Of a stretch of 12,455 nt of DNA, positions 1-4,675 are shown in pieces. Positions within the stretch are counted from its first letter, which is position 1. Each line of letters starts with the position of its first letter. The notes under the pieces were generated by a model, which was not told where the DNA came from, did not search any database, and was given only the letters and a program-made list of their open reading frames with translations. The stretch is from NCBI GenBank assembly GCA_963649625.1, contig CAVJIP010000132.1, forward strand, positions 1-12,455. Reading direction: 5' to 3'. Origin of the DNA: HGM13006 sp963649625. Its GTDB lineage: Bacteria > Bacillota > Clostridia > Oscillospirales > Oscillospiraceae. Made by a program: the position numbers and the translations under genes.

Positions 1-3
1 TCC

Positions 4-22
4 GCACAGCGATACGCTGTGC
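4..22. repeat. Perfect 8-bp stem, 3-base loop hairpin
   Basis: GCACAGCG pairs perfectly with CGCTGTGC around the loop ATA. No gene is recognised in the surrounding 140 bases. It may be a subterminal structure of the insertion-sequence remnant or belong to an unrelated fragment. Its role is unknown. Confidence 0.5.
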
Positions 23-86
23 TCCAATGAACGGCACCGCCGCCCTTGACATCCGTCCTGTCTGGCGGTATGCTTGTAGACAAGGC

Positions 87-106
87 GGCATCGGATAGCC
101 GATGCC
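87..106. repeat. Perfect 8-bp stem, 4-base loop hairpin
   Basis: GGCATCGG pairs perfectly with CCGATGCC around ATAG. It lies about 40 bases inside the IS256-like end at 145-171. No T-run follows on either strand, so it does not look like a normal terminator. Confidence 0.5.
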
Positions 107-144
107 ACCCTGCAGAATATATCCCTGTTATGCTGTGGGTTAGA

Positions 145-171
145 GGTTTACACAAAATTTGGGGGAGACCC
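145..171 (+). mobile_element. IS256-like terminal inverted repeat, right-end orientation
   Basis: The motif GGTTTACACAAAATTTGGG is nearly the reverse complement of the motif at 1686-1712, with one mismatch over the first 19 bases. TTTACACAA reading outward is typical of the right end of IS256-family elements, so the body of the element should lie to the left, before position 145. No transposase coding sequence is recognisable in 1-144, so either the element is truncated or only its 3' untranslated tail is in view. The assignment rests on recalled family end sequences and the inverted pairing, not on a transposase. Confidence 0.6.
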
Positions 172-283
172 GATTCTGCTGCCCCGAATGCCTCAAAAAT
201 AATTCCATATTTTTTTGTCTTGGGCTTGACATACGGGTGGCGCAGATCGTGAAAGCGCACATGCTTGCACCCTGCGTGTTCCA
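171..283 (-). pseudogene. Tyrosine recombinase (integrase) fragment
   Basis: On the minus strand the frame reads LEHAGCKHVRFHDLRHPYV and then becomes unrelated sequence. The HDLRH box is the hallmark H-x-L-R-H of the catalytic domain of tyrosine integrases of conjugative elements and phages. There it is normally followed by T-F-A-T and a GHxxxxxTxxYxH box. Here the similarity stops about three residues after the box, and no N-terminal part is present: at 284-290 the sequence changes to the VirB6/TrbL-like gene on the other strand. It is a remnant and cannot encode a recombinase. The exact right and left limits are estimates. Confidence 0.7.
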
Positions 284-289
284 GGATGA

Positions 290-622
290 GCTGTACTGTC
301 CATCGTAATATTTGTCATCGTCTACGGCCGCATGATCGAGATCTACTTGACGGTCTCGCTTGCGCCGATCCCGTTCTCGACGATGGCAAACCGGGAATGG
401 GGCGCAATGGGTCAAAACTATCTGCGCTCCCTGTTCGCGCTGGGATTCCAGGGCTTTTTGATTCTTGTCTGCATTGCCATCTATGCGGTGCTGGTGCAGT
501 CTATCCCGGCTTCCGGCAGCATACACGGTGCGATCTGGGGCACAGCAGGCTACACGGTCCTGCTGGCCTTCGCCCTCTTTAAGACAGGCTCGCTGTCCAA
601 GAGCGTATTCAATGCGCATTAA
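290..622 (+). pseudogene. VirB6/TrbL-like conjugal transfer protein, 3' fragment
   Basis: The frame is open from 290, after an in-frame stop at 287-289, and ends at TAA 620-622. It encodes about 110 residues of a polytopic membrane protein: a hydrophobic segment AVLSIVIFVIVYGR, then IEIYLTVSLAPIPFSTMA, then a second strongly hydrophobic stretch around LGFQGFLILVCIAIYAVLV and a third near the C-terminus. This matches the C-terminal region of the VirB6/TrbL-like channel subunit of Gram-positive conjugative elements (the CD1112-type family), which is normally several hundred residues long. The N-terminal part is missing, replaced by an integrase scrap. An ATG at 332 exists but has no role expected of a start. 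The order of this gene before a SpoVG-like gene, an MT-A70 gene and prgI is familiar from clostridial conjugative elements. Confidence 0.75.
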
Positions 623-663
623 GCGCAACTTTTCACAATACCAACAATTCAGGAGGTTCTTTT

Positions 664-1095
664 ATGAGTAACGAAACCAATACTCCCGCCCAGGCGGCGG
701 CACCTATGAAGCTGGATGTTTCTGTCCGGCCCATTTCGCCCATCGACAATCTGATTGGCTTTGCCAATGTGACCATCAACGATTCTTTCTCGGTAGAGGG
801 ATTCCGTATCTGTTCCGGCGATAAGGGCCTTTATGTGCGGATGCCCTCGCAGCAGGACAGCCGCGGCAACTGGCGTGACACCTTCAAGCCCATCACCTCG
901 GAGGCTCATAAGCAGCTCTCGGCGGCCATCATTGAGGGATATGGTATTGCCATTGAGAAAATGCAGGCCACCCTCGATGCGGCCAGAAGTGCGGCAGAGA
1001 AGCCGTCCCTTTCCGGGGCACTGAAAGAAAACGCCGGAAAGGTCAAAAATCAGCCCACCAAAACGCCCGCTGCTAAGGCGGAGCCTTCCCGCTAA
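664..1095 (+). CDS. SpoVG-family protein of a conjugative element
   Basis: This 143-residue protein has a SpoVG-like domain over roughly residues 18-92: V-R-P-I-S-P-I-D, then a strand with SFSVEGFRICSGDKGLYVRMPS, then FRD-like WRDTFKPIT and an alpha-helical segment ending IIEGYG. SpoVG proteins of Firmicutes are small site-specific DNA- and RNA-binding regulators of about 85-100 residues. This copy has a longer, low-complexity C-terminus rich in Ala, Lys and Pro. Versions carried by conjugative elements sit between the channel gene and a methyltransferase gene, as here. Start ATG 664 is preceded by AGGAGG at 651-656. The stop overlaps the next start in TAATG, implying translational coupling. 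Its role within the element is not established. The gene is intact although its operon is truncated on both sides. Confidence 0.8.
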   Translation: MSNETNTPAQAAAPMKLDVSVRPISPIDNLIGFANVTINDSFSVEGFRICSGDKGLYVRMPSQQDSRGNWRDTFKPITSEAHKQLSAAIIEGYGIAIEKMQATLDAARSAAEKPSLSGALKENAGKVKNQPTKTPAAKAEPSR

Positions 1096-1646
1096 TGCCG
1101 GAGGCAAAGAAATATGGCGTGATCTACGCCGACCCGCCCTGGCACTATGACCGCAGGCACGGTCACGGTGTTGCCGAGAACCACTATCCCACCATGAGCC
1201 TGGATGAAATTTGCGCACTGCCTGTTGCGAGCCTTGCAGCAGAAAACAGTGCGCTTTTTCTATGGGCGACCTTCCCGCAGCTCAAAGAGGCGCTTCGGGT
1301 CATTGACGCCTGGGGCTTTCAGTATAAGACGCTGGCGTTTCTCTGGCTCAAACAGAACCGCAAGGCCGATACCTGGTTTTACGGTATGGGATTCTGGACC
1401 CGGTCGAATGCGGAGGTGTGCCTGCTGGCGACCCGAGGCAAGCCCAAACGCCAGTGCGCCGGTATCCATCAGTTTGTGGTTTCCCGTATCGAGCAGCACA
1501 GCAAAAAGCCGGATATTGTGCGGGATAAGATCGTGCAGCTCATGGGAGATGTGCCGCGGGTAGAGCTGTTTGCCCGCCAGAAAACGCCCGGGTGGGACAC
1601 ATGGGGCAACGAAGTGGAGAATGATTTGGAAATGGAGGTGACGTAA
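1095..1646 (+). CDS. MT-A70 family adenine-N6 DNA methyltransferase
   Basis: This is a 183-residue protein with the catalytic DPPW motif at residues 13-16 (YADPPWHYD). It is followed by family features: ENHYPTMSLDEI, a hydrophobic strand ALFLWATFPQL, the WGF near residue 73, GFWTRSNAEVCLLATRGKP, and the C-terminal VELFARQKTPGWDTWGNE. Members transfer a methyl group from S-adenosylmethionine to N6 of adenine. Compact versions of about 180 residues are common on phages and conjugative elements, where they probably modify the element's own DNA. The length is normal and all expected blocks are present, so the enzyme could be functional. It overlaps the upstream SpoVG-like gene by one base (TAATG) and is followed directly by the prgI start (TAAATG). 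There is no restriction endonuclease beside it, so it is best called an orphan methyltransferase. Confidence 0.88.
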   Translation: MPEAKKYGVIYADPPWHYDRRHGHGVAENHYPTMSLDEICALPVASLAAENSALFLWATFPQLKEALRVIDAWGFQYKTLAFLWLKQNRKADTWFYGMGFWTRSNAEVCLLATRGKPKRQCAGIHQFVVSRIEQHSKKPDIVRDKIVQLMGDVPRVELFARQKTPGWDTWGNEVENDLEMEVT

Positions 1647-1688
1647 ATGCCCTATGTCCCTGTGCCCAAAGACCTGACCAAAGTGAGA
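1647..1688 (+). pseudogene. prgI: prgI, first 14 codons, interrupted by an IS end
   Basis: The ATG follows the methyltransferase stop directly. The first residues, MPYVPVPKDLTKVR, match the N-terminus of PrgI-family proteins, small two-helix membrane proteins of conjugative elements that normally continue into a TK-rich and then hydrophobic region. After codon 14 the frame runs into the IS256-like end at 1686-1712 and loses all similarity. The downstream VirB4-type ATPase gene expected after prgI is absent. The gene is therefore a 5' stub, and the transfer operon is cut here. Confidence 0.75.
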
Positions 1689-1745
1689 CCATCCCAAACT
1701 TTGTGTAAACCAAGATCATGGTGTATAATAGGCAACGCCGTTTCT
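1686..1745 (+). mobile_element. IS256-like left end remnant
   Basis: Bases 1691-1712 read CATCCCAAACTTTGTGTAAACC, the inverted partner of 145-171. TGTGTAAA reading inward is typical of the left end of IS256-family elements, so the lost body should lie to the right. About 35-40 bases after the repeat, including the -10 box, look like the left-end promoter region. The sequence then turns into an unrelated minus-strand polymerase fragment near 1746. The transposase gene is missing. Confidence 0.6.
1702..1730 (+). promoter_or_regulatory. Transposase-type promoter inside the IS left end
   Basis: TTGTGT (1702-1707), a 17-base spacer and TATAAT (1725-1730) form a good sigma-A promoter whose -35 box lies within the inverted repeat. 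It would have driven the lost transposase. Now it points rightward into antisense scraps and toward the 3' end of the minus-strand beta-helix gene. Confidence 0.55.
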
Positions 1746-1856
1746 ACCGTTGAGCATAGCTCCGCAGGTGGTGTTCAGTACCAGCTTGAGTGCGTTGGCA
1801 GTGTCCTTGTCCCCGGCTTTCTTTGCCTTAACCCTGTTCTCAAGGGTCTGGGCGAA
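1746..1856 (-). pseudogene. Phage-type DNA polymerase fragment (probable)
   Basis: The minus-strand frame encodes FAQTLENRVKAKK, then AGDKDTANALKLVLNTT and CGAMLN. The run R-x-x-A-K-K-x-G-D-K, followed by A-L-K-L-V-L-N-T-x-x-G, resembles the conserved K-x-x-x-N-x-x-Y-G region of family B DNA polymerases of phages and mobile elements, with Tyr replaced by Cys here. Only about 37 residues survive, so the assignment is by motif resemblance. It ends abruptly at the IS left-end remnant and begins abruptly beside the helix-turn-helix scrap. It cannot be functional. Confidence 0.5.
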
Positions 1857-1859
1857 TAC

Positions 1860-1962
1860 CGCAGGGGAAGGGATGTTCCTACTGCAAAATCCATATCCTG
1901 ATGAACTGTTCTGACACATTCATCAGTTCTGCAACTTCTGCAACTGATATCCTATTCTTCAT
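1860..1962 (-). pseudogene. Helix-turn-helix (excisionase-like) gene, 5' fragment
   Basis: From ATG 1962-1960 the minus strand reads MKNRISVAEVAELMNVSEQF, then IRIWILQ and a stop at 1881-1879. The pattern I-S-V-x-E-x-A-x-L-x-x-V-S-x-Q-F-I-R is the N-terminal helix-turn-helix of small DNA-binding proteins and excisionase-like proteins of phages and integrative elements. These usually continue I-G-L-Q-x-G-x-x-P-F-G. Traces of that continuation (EHPFPCG) follow the stop in the same frame to about 1860, so the copy is mutated as well as truncated. No ribosome site is visible before the ATG, which suggests that the fragment border lies near 1965. Confidence 0.55.
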
Positions 1963-2017
1963 AGCGGGACAAAAACGGGATGAATTCTACTTTTCCCTGT
2001 GGTATACTGGTAGCATC

Positions 2018-2050
2018 AAGGCCCCTGGGTATGGGGAACCCAAGGGCCTT
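2018..2050 (-). terminator. Hairpin downstream of the beta-helix gene
   Basis: AAGGCCC pairs with GGGCCTT, continued by TGGG pairing with CCCA across one mismatch, around an 8-9 base loop. It lies 18 bases past the stop of the minus-strand gene. There is no clear T-run, so it is a probable but not classic intrinsic terminator. Confidence 0.55.
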
Positions 2051-2068
2051 ATTAGGGGGAAAGAAAAA

Positions 2069-3508
2069 TCAGGCTTTTACCAGCTTGAGCGTGCCGCCGG
2101 AGGCCAGGGTCAGGCTGCCCTCCTGGCCGCAGATGGCCTCAATGGTGACGCCGGCGGGGGCGTCAAGCTGATGGGGCTCCACCTCGCCCACGAGTGTGAC
2201 CCTGGACTGGTTGGTGGCGGTCCAGGTGCTCTCTCCGTCAAAGTGAAGGATGGCCCCCTGAATGGCTCCGGTGAGGCTGGCGTTTTCCAGGTAGACGTTC
2301 ATCTCCCGGTCAGGGTCCTCATGGAGGATGGCCCCCTCCAGGTCGGACTCCGTCACATGGACGTGAATGCCGTAGACCCGCTTGCCGCCGGTTTTGGTGG
2401 CGTTGGGGTCGGTGTTCACAATGGAGTGTACCAGCACTCCGTTGTCCGGGATGATCTCGCTGGACTGGATGTTCACAATGGCGTTCTGGCTGCGGATGGA
2501 AATGGCGTCCTTGCCGGTGTTGATGACGCTGTCCCTGACAGTCAGGGTGCCCACCTCCTGGGGCATTCCCATAACGCAGTGGATGTGGGCGAAATAGCTG
2601 CCGCAGACGGCGGTGCAGTCGTTAAAGGTCATGTCGCATTCCCCGGCCATAATTCCCGCCTGGTCGGCCACGTCAAAGTCACAGCCGTTGAAAAAGTCGT
2701 GGCACATTCCGTCGGCGTAGGCTCCGTAGCCGGAGAGAATGGTCTGCACCTTGCAGTTGTTGGCCTCCAGCTTTACATAGCCCTCGGAGCCGTCGGTGGA
2801 CAGGGCGGCCCAGCCATCGCCGATGATGGTGGAGTCGTAAAAATAGGTTTCCGAATTGGACTGGGTGCAGTGGGTGCGGCAGTTGCCGGAGATCTCCAGG
2901 GCGGCGGGAGGACTGCCCGCATTTTCCAGATTGGCGGCGGCAGGGCCGAAGGGGGCCCCGTGGCCGTGGAGATAGCTGTTGTAAACGTACATTTTGGAGT
3001 ACTGCTCCGTGGCGGTGCAGCAGCGGGACTTGCCCACGGTGAGCACCTTGCAGTTTTTCACGGTCATCTCCGAATGGTCTCCTGCGAACAGGCCGGAGCC
3101 CTTGCCTCCCAGGCCGTTGGAGTTGGAGTGGAGGAAAATGGTGGAGTCCTCCACAGTGTAGCTTTCCCCTGCCCCGGAGACGGTAATGCCCCCTGCGTCC
3201 GGGTCGTCGGACTCCAGATAGACCGCCTTGGCCTCGGTCTCCCCCAGAGTGCCTGCCAGGGTGGGAGCCTTGTCAAAGCTGCCCATGACCAGCTTGCCTC
3301 CCTCCTTCAGGGCAATGGGGGTTTTGGGGGTGTTGGGCCCACCGGGAGGGCCGCCAGGGCCGCCAGGGCCGCCAGGGCCGCCAGGGCCGCCGGGGCCGCC
3401 GGGGCCACCGCCGGGGCCGCCCATCATTGCCATCATTTCCTCCAGGGTGGGCATCTTAAATGCCTCCCGCACCGGAGGGTCATATGTAATTCCCTTGATT
3501 TTCGTCAT
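2069..3508 (-). CDS. Right-handed parallel beta-helix protein with Gly-Gly-Pro tract
   Basis: This 479-residue protein begins MTKIKGITYDPPVREAFKMP. A Met-rich segment (residues 20-29) is followed by an almost pure Gly/Pro tract (30-58, Gly-Gly-Pro repeats), and then about 400 residues of short, repeating beta-strand units such as TVKNCKVLTVG, YVYNSYLHGHG, TYFYDSTIIGDG, MTFNDCTAVCG and LTVRDSVINTG. Regular N-x-C/S and D-S-x-I turns spaced about 20-25 residues apart are the signature of a pectate-lyase-like right-handed beta-helix. No signal peptide, lipobox, transmembrane segment or cell-wall anchor is visible, which is unusual for such a fold. No lyase catalytic residues can be assigned. Start ATG 3508 is preceded by GGAAGGAAGG on the minus strand. 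It has its own promoter and a downstream hairpin, so it is probably monocistronic. Substrate and function are unknown. Confidence 0.8.
   Translation of the reverse strand: MTKIKGITYDPPVREAFKMPTLEEMMAMMGGPGGGPGGPGGPGGPGGPGGPGGPPGGPNTPKTPIALKEGGKLVMGSFDKAPTLAGTLGETEAKAVYLESDDPDAGGITVSGAGESYTVEDSTIFLHSNSNGLGGKGSGLFAGDHSEMTVKNCKVLTVGKSRCCTATEQYSKMYVYNSYLHGHGAPFGPAAANLENAGSPPAALEISGNCRTHCTQSNSETYFYDSTIIGDGWAALSTDGSEGYVKLEANNCKVQTILSGYGAYADGMCHDFFNGCDFDVADQAGIMAGECDMTFNDCTAVCGSYFAHIHCVMGMPQEVGTLTVRDSVINTGKDAISIRSQNAIVNIQSSEIIPDNGVLVHSIVNTDPNATKTGGKRVYGIHVHVTESDLEGAILHEDPDREMNVYLENASLTGAIQGAILHFDGESTWTATNQSRVTLVGEVEPHQLDAPAGVTIEAICGQEGSLTLASGGTLKLVKA
3335..3421 (-). repeat. Short tandem repeat encoding (Gly-Gly-Pro)n
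   Basis: A run of nearly identical 9-base units (GGGCCGCCA on the plus strand, later GGGCCGCCG) encodes the Gly/Pro tract of the beta-helix protein. Because units are multiples of three, slippage would change tract length without breaking the frame. Confidence 0.85.
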
Positions 3509-3533
3509 AAAGAGAACCTTCCTTCCCTAGTGT

Positions 3534-3547
3534 ACGGAGTGCTCCGT
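3534..3547. promoter_or_regulatory. Inverted repeat at the transcription start of the beta-helix gene
   Basis: ACGGAG and CTCCGT form perfect 6-base arms around TG. They lie just downstream of the minus-strand -10 box (3555-3560), covering the expected +1 site and early leader. The position fits an operator for a dimeric repressor, or a short 5' hairpin in the mRNA. No regulator can be named. Confidence 0.45.
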
Positions 3548-3554
3548 CCCGTCC

Positions 3555-3584
3555 ATTATACAATACCACCCAAGGGAAACACAA
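3555..3584 (-). promoter_or_regulatory. Sigma-A promoter of the beta-helix gene
   Basis: On the minus strand, TTGTGT (3584-3579), an 18-base spacer and a perfect TATAAT (3560-3555). The predicted start near 3548 gives a leader of about 40 bases before ATG 3508. Confidence 0.65.
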
Positions 3585-3655
3585 GGCAAACTTTTTGAAG
3601 CCGCAGTATTTTTCCTGTTCTCTTTGCACCCTGAACCATCCACATTTCTTCCGCC

Positions 3656-3684
3656 TTGACGGAGCAGAAATTTTTCGATACAAT
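3656..3684 (+). promoter_or_regulatory. Sigma-A promoter of the ROK kinase gene
   Basis: TTGACG (3656-3661), a 17-base spacer and TACAAT (3679-3684). It is divergent from the beta-helix promoter, and the two -35 boxes lie about 70 bases apart. Its position argues that translation of the kinase starts at 3725 and not at the in-frame TTG at 3656. Confidence 0.75.
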
Positions 3685-3724
3685 CAAAGCAGAAATCCAA
3701 GCAATCGGGAGAGGAGACAAGACC

Positions 3725-4675
3725 ATGTATTATCTGGGCGTAGACCTGGGAGGAACCAACATTGCCTGCGCCGTGGTGGACGGCGGCGGGCGAATCCTGG
3801 GCAGGGCCACCCTGCCTACCGGCCTGCCGGACACCCCGGAGGCCATTGCGGGGCGCATCGCAGCAGGCTGCCGGGAGGCGGTGGAAAAAAGCGGCCGCAC
3901 CCTGGAGGAAATGGCCTCGGTGGGGGTGGGCACCCCGGGCATTGCCAACGCCCGGGAGGGGATGGTGGAATACAGCTGCAACCTGGGCTTTTCCCAGACC
4001 CCCCTGGCCCGGCTGGTAGAGGCCCGGCTGCATAAGCCGGTGTATCTGGAAAACGACGCCAATGCGGCGGCCCTGGGGGAGTTTGTCTCAGGCTCCGGCC
4101 GGGGCAGCGACTCCCTGGTGGCCATCACCCTGGGCACCGGCATCGGCGGCGGGGTGGTAGTCCATCGGCGGCTGCTGACAGGGTTTAACTTTGCCGGGGT
4201 GGAAATCGGCCACTTTGTCATGGTACAGGACGGAGAGCCCTGCACCTGCGGGCGCAGAGGCTGCTTTGAGGCCTACTGCTCCGCCACGGCCCTGATCCGC
4301 CAGACCCGCCGGGCCATGGAACAGGCCCCGGATTCCCTGTTGTGGAAGGAAGCCGGAGCCTTAGAGGGGGTAAACGGTCAGACGGCCTTTGCCGCCATGG
4401 AAAAGGGGGACCCGGTGGCCAGGTCGGTGGTAGAGGCCTATATCCGCCATCTGGCCTGCGGCCTGACCTCGGTGGTGAATATTTTCCAGCCGGAGGTGCT
4501 GTGTGTAGGCGGCGGGGTAGGCAACCAGGGAGAGGCCCTGCTGGCCCCGGTGCGGGAGATTTTTGACCGGGAGGACTACGCCAGAGGCTCCCGCCGGAGA
4601 ACCCGAATCGTCCCGGCGGAGCTGGGCAATGACGCAGGGATCATCGGGGCGGCCATGCTGCCTCTGTACCGCTGA
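3725..4675 (+). CDS. ROK family sugar kinase (glucokinase-like)
   Basis: This 316-residue protein is the normal length for ROK kinases, which phosphorylate glucose, N-acetylglucosamine, N-acetylmannosamine, fructose or related sugars with ATP in the cytoplasm. It shows the N-terminal phosphate loop DLGGTN (residues 7-12), VGVGTPGI, the catalytic region LENDANAAALGE (108-119, Asp111 as base), GTGIGGG (137-143), GVEIGH (158-163) with sugar- and zinc-binding Glu160 and His163, and the ROK zinc motif CTCGRRGCFE with cysteines 173, 175 and 180. All key residues are present. No DNA-binding domain precedes it, so it is an enzyme and not a ROK repressor. ATG 3725 follows GGGAGAGGAG; an in-frame TTG at 3656 lies in the promoter. 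The substrate cannot be told from the sequence; glucokinase is the default for this clade. Confidence 0.9.
   Translation: MYYLGVDLGGTNIACAVVDGGGRILGRATLPTGLPDTPEAIAGRIAAGCREAVEKSGRTLEEMASVGVGTPGIANAREGMVEYSCNLGFSQTPLARLVEARLHKPVYLENDANAAALGEFVSGSGRGSDSLVAITLGTGIGGGVVVHRRLLTGFNFAGVEIGHFVMVQDGEPCTCGRRGCFEAYCSATALIRQTRRAMEQAPDSLLWKEAGALEGVNGQTAFAAMEKGDPVARSVVEAYIRHLACGLTSVVNIFQPEVLCVGGGVGNQGEALLAPVREIFDREDYARGSRRRTRIVPAELGNDAGIIGAAMLPLYR

Noticed and set aside
46..252. 68-residue open frame on the plus strand at the left edge
   Set aside because: It spans the IS256-like end and the integrase scrap, has no ribosome site, and shows no family signal.
1095..1646. Restriction-modification system
   Set aside because: Only the methyltransferase is present. 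No endonuclease or specificity gene lies in the flanking sequence, and the context is a conjugative element.
1716..1919. 67-residue minus-strand open frame as an intact small gene
   Set aside because: It joins the out-of-frame remainder of a helix-turn-helix fragment to a polymerase-like fragment and ends in IS sequence, so it is better read as two remnants.
1901..3598. 565-residue open frame on the plus strand, opposite the beta-helix gene
   Set aside because: It is the antisense of a real gene with GC-rich third positions. It lacks a ribosome site, runs across the terminator and promoter of the minus-strand gene, and its composition (Gly, Val, His-rich) is typical of a shadow frame.
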